DNA from: Jacaranda mimosifolia
Lineage: Eukaryota > Streptophyta > Magnoliopsida > Lamiales > Bignoniaceae
Assembly (NCBI GenBank): GCA_018894105.1
Contig: CM032121.1
Location: 28,992,230 to 29,056,229 of the forward strand
Reading direction: 5' to 3'
DNA length: 64,000 nucleotides
Part shown: positions 23,659 to 34,655 of the stretch, piece after piece
Layout of the letters: every line of letters begins with the position of its first letter
Position numbering within the stretch: the first letter of the stretch is position 1
Made by a program: the position numbers and the translations under genes
Notes under the pieces: model-generated
What the model was told of the DNA's origin: nothing
What the model saw: only the letters and a program-made list of their open reading frames with translations
The model's database searches: none

Positions 23659-24536
23659 ATAAAGATAGTAGTGTCGTCATGCTATATACTATTGGTGGGA
23701 GGCATGGATTAATTAAAACTCCTTTTAATTTGTATCCTGGCTTAATATTTTGAAAACCATTTAGACTTTCTAAGTGGAGTGATTTTCTTGCTTGCCAAGA
23801 TCTCACCAAATTTATCTTCTTATTTCGATTTTCTACATCCTAAACATGCATCTCATACATCAATAGGATATGGAAAACATAAATAAGTAAATGCGTCAAA
23901 CATGCTCCTAGGGTGGGATGACCATGAGCCTTAACTAAGTGGTGCACTTAGAGCCATAGGTGCACCACCTAGTTGATTTTAAGTAGGTTGATTAAATCTA
24001 GCTGTTATATGAGTGTATCCCCATACATTCATGGGTCTTCATGCCTCCAATGGTCTTCCTTGATCCTTGCAACATTTATAAGAGAAATAAATCCTCACTC
24101 CTAGTGATTATACTCTCATAACATTTACAAGATAGAAATTAAGAGGCATGCAAGCCCCAATTTAATACAACCCTTTTCAATAACTTGAAATAAATAAAAT
24201 CAATATTGAAGGCTTATGATCATCACCATTCATTCATCATCCATTCAACAATTAAATGAACAATAAATAAATCAAAAATTGACATTCAATTCCAACAATT
24301 AAATGCTAATCTCATAAACAATTAATTGGTCAAGCAAAAATAAGCATAACATTTATGCATCTCATTTTTGCACAAATTGGAGATTAACTTGAACAAGTTT
24401 ATAAAAGCAATAAAAAATGTCAAACATAATATTGAGAAATTGCACAACACTTGTGCACCTTGCTAGCATGATTTGAATAATTTTTGATCACTTAAAGAAC
24501 ACAAAAATAGGCTTAAAACTCATCCTAACCTAAACT

Positions 24537-24650
24537 GGTTGCTGCTGCCTGGGCTGGGCGCACGGCTGGGCGACAGGTGCACCCGCCGCCCTGACTGTGC
24601 ACTGCCATGGCGCAGTAGCACCCTTGTTTTGGGGTTGGGACCAAGTCAAG
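24537..24650 (-). repeat. GC-rich island in leader A
   Basis: About 110 bp of strongly GC-rich DNA with reiterated CTGGGC/GCTGGGCG words, within an AT-rich leader. B, D and E have an equivalent at the same place with different wording. Confidence 0.7.
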
Positions 24651-24808
24651 CCATTTTTGGCTCAACTTTTGTGCACCAATAATTTTAGGACACTTTTGCA
24701 ACATCAAATCACACATTATAGATGAAATTTTAGATTCAAAACACCTTTAAAAAATGGAATTTTAACTACTCAATCATGCTTCAAACTTCAAGTTCAAGTA
24801 AACACGAT

Positions 24809-25439
24809 TCACAAGTTTGTCCTACAAAAAGAGACTTGGTCATTTTTCCTTTTAAACAAGATTCACAAGTAGGAAGATCCTCAATGCCACTAACATTTAA
24901 TGCTTTGAGAGCTTCTAACTTGTTCACCATATTTTTAGAAATATGTCCAAGTCTTGCATGCCACAACATGGCATCTTCTTGGTTGTCTAACTTTCTCTTA
25001 TTTGATTGAATGTGCATTAGTGAAGTTTGAGAATCAAGTATATACAATCCATTTATTAATGTGCCTTGAGCAATCAAATAACCATTCTTTAATGCCTTTA
25101 ACTTCCCATTCGATATAGAAAAATTAAATCCTTCATTATCTAGAATGGGAATTAAAATAATGTTCTTAACAAGATGGGGTACATAATAAACTGGATCAAG
25201 TACAATGCAAGCAATTCCCAAGTCCAACTTGATAACGCCTTGGAAAGTGGCCGCAACTTTTGCTCCATTTCCTAAGTGGAGGATCATATCCCCTTCACGA
25301 AGACTCCTTCTTCTTTCTATCCCCTGTAATGAATTACAAATGTGAGAACCGCATGCGGTATCAAATACCTATGTGGAAGAATTAGTTGTCATGTGCACTT
25401 CAATAAAGTACATACCTTTCTCAAGGGTTGTAAGGTAAG
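24809..25439 (-). pseudogene. family 1 element B: protease and GAG_pre-integrase, truncated
   Basis: The protease site DTACGSHIC lies near 25340-25370, with a stop just before it. The frame 24781-25287 gives MILHLGNGAKVAATFQGV, LVKNIILIPILDNEGF and the zinc module (WHARLGHIS, then CESCLKGKMT). After SLFVGQT the frame enters the leader of element A. The junction therefore joins B pol to A leader. Integrase, RT, RNase H and the 3' LTR of B are missing. Confidence 0.8.
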
Positions 25440-26235
25440 CTTTGCAATTTCTTTTCTAATGCCCCTTTTTGCCATAGTGGAAACAACTAGCTTCGATTTT
25501 AACCTTCTTCTTAACCCTCTTGGAACTCTTCTCGGGTTGCTTCCCTTTTGAGGTAGAACTTTTCTTCCTCTTATCTCCCTTTCTAGGACCCTTAGGGCCA
25601 TTCGACTTGGAGGAGGATGCAAGTATAAGAGACTTCTCCTTTTTTATAGTCGCCTCTGCGGTCACAAGCATATTGATCAATTTGTTAATCATAACATCTT
25701 GCTTAGACATATTGAAGTTCATAATGAATTGATCATATGATGGTGGTAATGATTGTAGGATCAAATCCACGTAAAGGTCGTTGTCCATGACAATATCTAA
25801 CTGTCCAAGCTTCTCAATGAGTCCTATCATCTTGAGGCCGTGACCATGGACATTGGACCCTTTAATCATCCTTGCCCTAAAGAGCTCCTTGGACAAAGCG
25901 AATCTTTTGTGTCTATTTTGTACACCATACAACTCTTGCAAGTGTACATAAATCTCTCGAGCATGTTTCATGTGCTCATGAGTCTTTTGGAACTCATTGG
26001 ACATGGGTGCCATCATGACATACCTTACTTGTAGATCATCATCTAAAAATTTTGTGAACATTTCATGTTGTGCATCGGTGGTGTCATCACCAAGTGTGTC
26101 CACGAGACTTTGATTAGGGACATAAGTCTGCTTTTCAAAGTCAAGAATGATTTTAAGGTTTTTTAACCAATCTTGGAAGTTTGGCCCGGTCAGTTTATTA
26201 GTTTCCAAAATTGATGCGAGTGGATTCTTAGCCAT
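25440..26235 (-). pseudogene. family 1 element B: gag (UBN2 type), nearly full length
   Basis: This is the best preserved gag of the family: 259 codons from ATG 26235. It starts MAKNPLASILETNKL, then GPNFQDWLKNLKIILDFEK. Next are MSNEFQKTHEHMKHA, LSKELFRARM, DLILQSLPPSYDQFIMNFN and a Lys/Ser-rich nucleic-acid-binding tail. The zinc knuckle is damaged: CFHYGKKGH has Tyr for the second Cys and is followed by a stop. In active relatives Gag forms the particle and the knuckle binds the RNA. The gag body looks translatable, pol does not. Confidence 0.85.
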
Positions 26236-26432
26236 ATTTGTTTGAAGATTTCAAAAATCTACAAGAAGTGAAAAAATAGTATAAGCATGTGATTGAGTTT
26301 GATATTAAAAACATGTTTTATGGTCTTTCAAGCATGTTTTCCTCCCACTATTTTATCAAATTCTTCACACCCTAGAAGAATACGGGAAATCATATTTCCT
26401 AGTGAGAATCAAGATCCCAAGAACTTGCAAGT

Positions 26433-26740
26433 GGACCCCCGTAACCGGATGTATATCCACGAGCAATCCAAAGGTAAGCAACATTTCCTAATTGCATCTC
26501 ATGTAATTCTTAATATATTTTGCCTCACAATTTCATGTAGATCTCGTAATGGACAACCTCTACATTACTCGGTGTTAAGTAAAACCTACCAATCAATCTT
26601 TGATTCAAGACGGGCACCACAACATCCCCCGTAACCGAGTGTATAATGTGTGGGCATTCTTAAATCATGGGTGCATCTCATGCAAAACATATGGTCACAA
26701 CTTTCCACCTAAGTATGACCCATGTAACTGGATGTATATC
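26433..26740 (-). repeat. four-site array in leader B (core type GTAACCGNNTGTAT)
   Basis: Sites: CCGTAACCGGATGTAT (about 26439-26454), CTCGTAATGGACAA (about 26543-26556), CCGTAACCGAGTGTAT (about 26629-26644) and CATGTAACTGGATGTAT (about 26721-26737). The second is the most divergent. Spacings are about 102, 88 and 92. The first is about 198 nt upstream of gag. Confidence 0.75.
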
Positions 26741-27600
26741 ATACAAAAGTGGTAGCATCATTATGCGACATACTATTGGTAGAAGGCTTGGATTAATTAA
26801 AGCTCTTTTAATTTGTATCCATTTTAACTTAATATTGGAAAAACACTTAGACATTCTAAGTAGAGGGATTTTACTTGCAAAGATCTCATCATTTTATCTT
26901 CTTATTTAGGTTTTCTATATCTTAAACATCATCTTATACATTAATAGGATATGAAAAGCATAAATAAGTATATGTGCCTAGCATCCTCCTAGGGTGGGAT
27001 GACCATGAGCCTAACCAAGTGGTGCATTTAGAGCCATAGGAGCACCACCTAGTTGATTTTAGGTGGGTTGATTAAATCTAGCTATTACATGAGTGTATCA
27101 CATACATTCATGGGTCTTCAAAAGTTTTCATACCTCCAAGGCCTCCTTTGCTCCATGTAACTATTACATGAGAAGGAAATCTTCACTCCTAGTAATTCTA
27201 CTCTCATAAAATTTACAAGGTTGAAATAAAGAGGCATGCAAGTTTCAATTTAATACAACCCATTTCAACAACTTGAAACAAATAAAATCAATATTAAAGG
27301 CTCATGATCATCCCCATTCATTCATCATCCATTCAACAATTAAATGAACAATAAATAAATCTAGAATTAACAATTAAATTCTTATCTCATAAACAAGTAA
27401 TTGAACAAGCATAACATTTATGCCATAATTGGAAGATTAACTTTAACCAATTTTCAAAAGCAATAAAAAATGTCAAACATAATTTTAAGAACTTGCACAA
27501 CGTTTGTGCATGTACTATGTGTGGTGCAAAAATATTTCAAGCATAAAAGGAGTTGGAAAATAGGCTCAAGACTCACCAAAACCCCAAAATTGGGACTATC

Positions 27601-27712
27601 GCCCAGTCTGGGCACATGGCTGGGCAGACCACGTGCACAGTGTGCACGCAGCACTCGGTCAGCGCCAGGCAGCTCTTGGTGGCCCCTGTTTTGGGGCTTC
27701 AAAGTGTGTCAA
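27601..27712 (-). repeat. GC-rich island in leader B
   Basis: GC-rich DNA with TCTGGGC, GGCTGGGC and GTGCACAGTGTGCAC words, the latter a near palindrome. Confidence 0.7.
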
Positions 27713-28203
27713 GCCATTTTTCCACTCAACTTTCATGCACAAATAATTTTAACACATGTTCCAAACATTTAAACACACAATATAGATGGATTTTCAGATT
27801 CAAAACCTATTTTAAAAATGAAAATTCAAGTGCTCAATCATGCCTTCAAAAATTAGAAAAAGCTAGAATCATATTCTTCAAAATCTCCAATACAACTCCA
27901 ATCAAATTAGATCCATAAATGAGCAAAACTCTTTTGATCAAACAACAACATTCTATATCAACACATAACACTAATAAATGCTAAATCAACATTCAACATT
28001 TAGTACTATGAATTGAAACATACTAAAACATGAATCAACACTAAAAACATATAATATCATGCTTTCAACTCATCAATCAAGGAGCCACACACAACATCAA
28101 CCAAAAACTCCAATCCATCATATGAATTGAGAATTTGGTGATCTAGATTAATCCATCACATGAATCAATCATCCAAAGAAAATCTAAATCTAAGCATGAT
28201 CTA

Positions 28204-28216
28204 GGCTCCGATACTA
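28204..28216 (-). other. primer binding site of element B (initiator tRNA-Met)
   Basis: On the minus strand TAGTATCGGAGCC, two bases inside the LTR end. It differs slightly from the usual TGGTATCAGAGCC complement of tRNA-iMet; TCGGAGCC is shared by B, D and E. Confidence 0.8.
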
Positions 28217-28218
28217 CT

Positions 28219-30454
28219 TGAAAGCAAGTGAAGCACTAGGATTCAATTACTTCAAAAGCTAAATAAACTAGTGCTTACATGATAACTATGATCAAATCAT
28301 GCCTAAGATTCAGGTTTAGAAAGAGTGTTACCTTGAAATGCAAAATCCAAGGAGAATGAGGTGAACATTTCACCAATCCAGAAACTGCCAGAAAATGCGC
28401 AGCAGGAGTGCAGCGATTTTTACCACCATCAAATCACCTCCAAAAATAACGAAAAAATTCTTGGATCTGATAAACACCTTGGGGAACTCTCAGTAAAAAT
28501 TTAGACCGAAAATATTTCTGGATCTCCCTAGAGAAAATCATAAAATTGGACTCTGTGCAAGTGGATCTCCAAACCATAGCAAACTAACTTGTTTGCCTCT
28601 ATTGATATGATCCACACACCAAACAGATCTTCCAAAATCTCTAGCTTATAAGCTGGAATAAGGTGATAGAGTATCTTTGGTGGATGCCGATTTTTGGCAG
28701 GGAAGAAGAAGAAGAGAGCAAAGCTTTCAACACATGAATGCAATGCTTGCAAGGATTTTGGAAGGAATTGTGGAGAATCTAATTCTTCACACCTTTTGAC
28801 ATAATGACCAGCCCTCTCTCTCTATATCTATATATAGGTGCTAAAAGGTGTGATGCCAAGGTGGCATCACACCTCCCATGAGGAAAATGGGCGGCCAACT
28901 TGCATTTGCCAAGGTGGCAAATGCAAATCCAAATCTAATTTGAATTTCATTTGCATTTTAATTACATTTGAAATCTAATTTCAAGTTAATTAAAATGCTA
29001 ATTCAAATGAACATTTCATTTGAATTTTCCCTCCAAAGTGTGTTCTTTCCATTAATTAAATTAAACTCTTTAATTTAATTAGTTAACCTTTAACTTAACT
29101 CTTAAGTCAAACAATCTCAACTCTTAAGCTTGCATTTTGTTAACTTAACTCTTTAAGCTAACTTGACCAATTGATGGTGATATTGACACCAAATAATTAA
29201 CTCCTTAATTATTGATCTAATTTAACTCCTTAAATTAATTGATTAATTTAACACTTAAATTAATCAAGCTAAAATTGACTTTCAAAATTGGCACCTCAAA
29301 ATTGGTCTACTAGGAGACATTTTCTAACACTTAGAAAATCTTTTCTCTATCAAATAGGAAGCTAATTGGCTTTTGTGTGTGACCTAATAGGTTCTACCAT
29401 TCATTGGACATGGGCTCACAACTCCTTGTGACTTTTGAATATCATATACTAAATTTAGTTTAAAATACTTTTAAACTAATCACTCAATTCAATTAATCTC
29501 ATTAATTGAAAAGTACCCAATCTCCATGGTCGATGTCCAACCTCAAGTCCATGGAGCCCAACTAATTGGCAAAAATGAATGTTCTGGAGAACCATTATGG
29601 CTCTACACATATCATGCAAATACAATTCTTCCATCTCCTATCTTCCGAAAGAGGCCTAGGATAAGATATTTGTCGGCTCCCTAATAGCCTCGACGCTATG
29701 CTTCTATTCTCAATGTTCAGTTCTCTTGTGTGACCTCATCTTTGGACAACTCATTTTCCAAATTGTCACACCACCTTGCGCAAGGATTTCTCGGAATCAA
29801 TCATTATAGAATACATAGGAGATGCACTTACCCTTCACAAAATCAATGAGTCAAATTCCATCTTGGATCTCACAAACCTCCATGCCAAGTAGCTCATACC
29901 CAACCTCAACTCGAAAAACCCGCTAAGTGGTCAAGGAAGAGTCAAAGCATGAGGACCAGACACAAGGTTACCATGTATCCTCAGGTCAGAGGACTAATAA
30001 TATGTACTAGCGTAAGTTGGAGAACTTGCCACTACCAACTTGCTACTACGGCTATTTAGTGGATTATCTAGTAGGTCTTCAATACCTTGTTCTCTAACAA
30101 GCACATACTAATATGCACCCATATCTCATATGTTGCTCATGAAATAGAGCAATATCTAACTTTTGGATTTATGCATCATCAGTGTAAGTCTATCCGTATC
30201 TTAGATGCCCTATCTCATAAGATCCTACGACTTGGAAGATTTAAGATCACGACTGTATAAGACTTATTCCATAGTCATCGAACCAAGTCTTATATTCATA
30301 AGTGATCTAGGGGCTTCCTCCAAATGCAAGTGAAGTAATAAGGAGCATAAGATGAAGATGGCCATATAAAGAATATCATTCAATCAAGATTATTTTACAA
30401 GGAAATAACTTATACAAGGCCAATCTAATTAGCTTGCCGAGCACTATTCCAATA
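28219..30454 (-). mobile_element. family 1 element B: 5' LTR
   Basis: It starts TGAAAGCAAGTGAAGCACTA next to the primer site and ends TATTCCAATA, where the expected terminal CA has become TA. Length is 2236 bp. The right neighbour is LTR sequence of element C, which begins abruptly at 30455. So the LTR end coincides with a break in C's LTR. Confidence 0.85.
28828..28874 (-). promoter_or_regulatory. TATA box and 12-bp-arm palindrome in B 5' LTR
   Basis: The TATA box CTATATATAG is at 28828-28837. The palindrome has arms AGGTGTGATGCC (28846-28857) and GGCATCACACCT (28863-28874) with a 5-nt loop. On the transcribed minus strand the palindrome ends 8 bp upstream of the TATA box. This is the promoter of the B transcript. 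Confidence 0.6.
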
Positions 30455-30977
30455 TGTGACTTCTTCACCACAAGGTCCCTCAAAAACACATGTAGGGCAA
30501 GGAATTAGCAACGCTTAAGCATAAGAATGTGTAAGAGAGTATCACACAACTTCTCAAAACACTTAACAAAGTTCTCTCCCAACTTAGTGATTCACTTTTT
30601 TAATGCTGTATATTTTCACTTTTATATGCTTATGTCCAACTGCTTTAAATGCTTATTAAGGTAAGAATCTGTTAGAATTAAATAAGGGAACAAGATAATT
30701 TTAGTAATCATGCATTAATTCCTTAAACAACAAATGAGTTAATGATTTCAGCATGATATGATTTCTTTCCTAAGTTATAGAGATATAAATCAACCTAGAA
30801 TCTTCATGAGATATTTCTATTATGGAAAGTAAATTCCAGCACGTAATAGATTCTGGCAGATAACGAGTAAGCAGATTCCAGCAGATAATATGGAAAGATA
30901 TTCATGCTTTCATCTTATAATTCTAGGAGAGTAATTTTGTCATAATCAAAATAATGTAAATCATCCAAAGATTAACA
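30455..30977 (-). mobile_element. element C: 3' LTR, truncated
   Basis: It matches the right-hand part of the 5' LTR (48770-48946 plus 49863-50191): ACTTCTTCACCACAAGGTCC, TTAGCAAC, CTTATGTC and the end GATTAACA. The portion equivalent to 48031-48760 is missing because B's LTR end abuts directly. Confidence 0.85.
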
Positions 30978-30992
30978 GTCTCCTCCTTTTCG
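30978..30992 (-). other. polypurine tract of element C
   Basis: On the minus strand CGAAAAGGAGGAGAC directly precedes the 3' LTR start TGTTAATC. It is the primer for plus-strand DNA synthesis. Confidence 0.75.
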
Positions 30993-31796
30993 AGGATGAC
31001 AAAATTTGAGTAGAATGAAAGGATATCACATGAACTCCCCTTGTTTATGTGCCTGGTTCTGCTAGCTTGTGTTCCCCTTGTTTGGACTGATTTATGCTTC
31101 TCCTTTCCAAATACTTAAGAAAGTAGGGAAACAACAAGTACCAGCAGATACTATATATTGGATTTCATTAGTAGTGGGCCCAATCATCAAAAGATCACTA
31201 ATAACAAGCTCAATCATCAAAAGATTGATCATCCAGGATAACAAGTTTACAAGCCCATAAATAAAAGACTAAAAGCAGAGATTAGTTCCAAATAACAAAA
31301 GTTCCAACAGGTAGTAAAAATAACAAAAGTTCCAACAGATAAGAATTTCAAATTTCAGGTCTTCTCTCCCTTCAACATCAAAAAGAGCCTCAGAGGCATT
31401 CAAATAAGCTATAACCTTTTCCTTTAGTCATATCACACTAGCACGAGTGCGACTGGATTTACAAAGAAGGCATTCTAGCTTGTAGTTCATTGAATCAATA
31501 AAGGTTTCCAAACAGCCTCCAAGAGTTTCCACAGCTTTGCTAAGATAATCTATCTTAGCTTCAAGGCTAAAATCTACTTTACTAGCTTTGCCTTAAGCCC
31601 TTCTTGGTGTTTTAATGGGATTAGGGCGGACAAGGCTAGATTCTTCTGATTTTGAGCTAATGGGAACTGGAATTTTAGATTTACGGTGATGAAGCTTGAT
31701 ACTACTAGGAGTTCTTCCTTCCCCCCAAACTATCCATCATTCTCAGTATACTAAATTCTCATTTTCCTAAGGCTAGCAAGATCCAAGACTTTATGG
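30993..31796 (-). other. element C: untranslated stretch between env-like region and polypurine tract
   Basis: No conserved frame is seen; Ser-, Lys- and Arg-rich fragments near 31380-31780 may be the end of the env-like region. Confidence 0.5.
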
Positions 31797-32838
31797 TCAT
31801 GCTTCCCCCTCAATCCAAGCATCAGGTAGAAACACTCCCTCACTTTTAAAGATATGTGTGAGAAGTATAGAGTATGGAAGATTTTTGGCTTGATGGGAGA
31901 AAGAGTAAACCATGTATTTCAGAATGATTAAGCCAAGATTGACAGGTTCTTGCTTGATAGCTTTGGCCATAAGATAAATGCTCATGAAATTCAAATTAGT
32001 GGTATGCCCTCCATTTGAAATTAGGGCAGAAAAATAGAGCAACTAAGCAACTTATGAAGCAAAATATGTTCAACTTTTGTTTTGTTCAAACTAGCACCTC
32101 CAAAAAAAGAGTATTGCTTTCCTCCCTAAAAGAGTTGACAAATTTCATCATAAGAAACATAAGAATTAGATAAATCACCAAAATTAAAGAATTTAGTATC
32201 ACTATTTGGAATATCAAACAGAAAGTTTGACTTCAAAGGAGACAACACAATTCTTTTGTCAAAAACATAAGACTCCATAGAAATATTAGATTCAAATTCA
32301 ATAAAGGTGAAATTTGAGTAAAACAGCTTGACGAAGTGAGGATATAAATGTCAATTAATTTTCATCAAGCTATCCCATTTTAAACCACAAACTCAATCAA
32401 TAGCTTCAGATTTTGGCAGAGCATCAAATTTGATAGCCTTACCATGATTCAAATTGCGACCAGAAACTTTTTCATTGAAACAAGTTAAAGCTTCAGAAGA
32501 GTGGAATTTTAAGGAGGGTGGAAGCTTACTGAAATTCCAATCCTTGATTTCTTCAGGATGAGCAGGCATATGGAAATTAGAGCTAGAAACATTTTCTTTA
32601 GAACTTGTGGGTCTTTCAAGACTACCCATGATAGTACCTTATTACCTAGTTCTTCACTGCCAAGATGGACTCGTTTGTCAGAAGAAGATGACTGATCCTC
32701 AGTGTTGTAGTCATTGTACCATTTTAATAACATTGGAGCTTCAAAAATCTGAACAGAAGCGAGTACGAAAGGAGATGATGAGCATTTTTTCTTGGAGAAA
32801 GAAGCTCCAACATCTGATGTCACTGAGCGTTTAGGCAT
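31797..32838 (-). pseudogene. element C: post-pol env-like region (plant Sirevirus type)
   Basis: A minus-strand ATG at 32838 begins MPKRSVTSDVGASFSKKK, a basic, Ser-rich start. After two frame changes come LYPHFVKLFYSNFTFIEFE and a stretch with KRIVLSPLKSNFLFDIP. The frame 31797-32042 gives KAIKQEPVNLGLIILKYMV and LPYSILLTHIFKSEGV. These correspond to the conserved post-pol domain of plant Sireviruses that has been called env-like, though a true envelope role is unproven and no membrane segment is convincing here. At least three frameshifts and stops break it. The identification rests on domain pattern and its place after RNase H. Confidence 0.65.
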
Positions 32839-33072
32839 GGTGAGTTTTTGCTAAAGAGAAGAGGAGAAATGAAGGATATTTCTTTGAACAAAAAAAGAAG
32901 GGTTTTCTCGTTTCTGTGGGAGGAAGAAAAATTAGCAATTTAAGAAAAAAGAGATTTTTGAAAAGTGGAAAGAATCAAAAAATTAAATGGCTGATTTGAT
33001 GCACGCAAAAATAGGTATTGAGAATGGAATGCAGTTAATTTTGGTGCATAATAACTGCCATATTTAAATATG
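32839..33072 (-). other. element C: spacer between RNase H and env-like region
   Basis: AT-rich with poly-A/G words and no frame. Confidence 0.5.
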
Positions 33073-34650
33073 CTAACTAATCCTACCAAAATTAGATTTT
33101 GATTTAATTCCTAATTTATCTCTAAGGTACACAAATTTCTTTTCTTCCAAAGCTTTGGTAAAAATATCTACAAGTTGATTTTCAGTGGAAACAAAATCAA
33201 TTGATATATCACCCTTATTTAGATGATCACGCAGGAAATGATGTTTAATTTCAATGTGTTTTGTGCATAAATGCAAGACTGGATTTTTAGAAATGCTAAT
33301 AGTATTGGAACTATCACATAAAATGGGCATGCAAGGCACATTAATTCCAAAATCATGTAAGATGCGTTTGATCCATAATACCTAGGTGCAGCAATTGCCC
33401 AAGGCCATGTATTCTGCCTCGGTTGTGGATAATGCAACTACATTTTACTTTTTACTACACATTGAAACCAGGCAATTTTCTAGTAATTGGCAACCACTAC
33501 TAGTACTTTTTCTATCGATCTTGCAACCAGCATAACCGCATCAGAATAGCTTATAAAGTTCAAAGATTTAAAATGTGGATACCATAAGCTATAGTTAAAT
33601 GTTCCCTTAAAATATCTCAATATTCTTTTAACAACATTTAAATGGGATTCCTTTGGATCAGATTGGAATCTAGCACGTAAGCATGTTGATAACATAATAT
33701 CTGGATGACTTGCAGTTAAATAGAGTAAACTACCAATTATACCTCTGTGACTATCTTGTCTACATTCTTACTGTCCACTTCAGGTTCCAGTTTGGTACTT
33801 GTACTCATGGGAGTGGTTCCAGGGTTGCATTCATTCATTCCAAACTTTTTTAGAAGCTGCATTGTTTACTTTTCTTGCAAGATGAATGTCCCTTTTTAAG
33901 TTTGCTTTTCTTGAAGTCCCAAGAAGAAATTGAGTTATCCTATTAAACTGATTTCAAATTCCTGATTCATTTTTTCAGCAAACTCTCGACAAAGTAAATC
34001 ATTAGTAGCACCAAAAATAATGTCATCAATATAGATTGAACAATAAGATAATCATTTTCTTGGTGCTTAGTGAACGAAGTGGTATATAAGATTCCAATAG
34101 AAAAATCATTATTTATAAGAAAATTACTCAATCGAACATAACAAGCCCTAGGAGCTTGTTTTAGTCCATATAAAGCAATTGCTAATTTAAAAACATGATG
34201 AGGAAAGTTTTGATTTTCAAAACTGGGGGTTGCTCAACATAAACTTCTTTTATGAATCCGTTTAGAAAAGCACTTTTTACATCCATTTGATAGAGCATAA
34301 ACTTTTTATGAGATGCAAAGGCAAGAAGTATTCTAATAGATTCCAACCATGCAATCAAAGCATTTCATCGTAGTCAATGCCTTCATGCTGACTATAGCCT
34401 TTTGTTACTAGTTTGGCTTTGTTCTTGGTAACTCTATCCATTTCATCTAGCTTATTTCTAAACACCCACTTGGTACTAATGACTAGATGATCTGATGGTC
34501 GTTCTACCATCTTCCAGACCTCATTCTTTTCAAACCGAGTCAGTTCTTGCTTCAATCCAAAATGGATCTTTTAGTGCCTCTTTGATATTTTTAGGTTCAA
34601 CCATTGAGACGAGAGCATAGTCAGATTCATCTGGTGGAACTTGTATGGCT
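33073..34650 (-). pseudogene. element C: reverse transcriptase and RNase H, decayed
   Basis: Minus-strand frames in order: at 34355-34555 FEKNEVWKMVERPSDH and STKWVFRNKLDEM, the N-terminal RT blocks. RT middle parts follow in broken frames (33700-34350). Then 33480-33695 SHLNVVKRILRYFKGTFNYS, the RT/RNase H connection, and 33073-33339 SKNPVLHLCTKHIEIKHHF with DIFTKALEEKKF, the RNase H end. Several stops are present. RT is cut upstream at 34655 by element D; removing D and one TTAGA copy gives a continuous frame into the pol part at 44783. Confidence 0.8.
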
Positions 34651-34655
34651 TTAGA

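Larger units (their letters stand above)
23147..24808 (-). other. family 1 element A: untranslated leader, truncated
   Basis: It is non-coding and aligns with the leaders of B, D and E. It contains the four-site array (23351-23658) and a GC-rich island (24537-24650). It stops near 24808, where the text changes from leader to pol of element B. The rest of the leader, the primer site and A's 5' LTR are absent. Confidence 0.75.
26236..28203 (-). other. family 1 element B: untranslated leader
   Basis: The stretch of about 1.97 kb between primer site and gag has no conserved frame. It carries the four-site array (26433-26740) and a GC-rich island (27601-27712). A Lys/Ser-type frame on either strand at 27454-27918 comes only from the GC island and is not called. 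Confidence 0.8.

Noticed and set aside
27454..27918. Frames on both strands over the leader of element B
   Set aside because: They come from the GC-rich island; the equivalent islands in A, D and E do not keep these frames.
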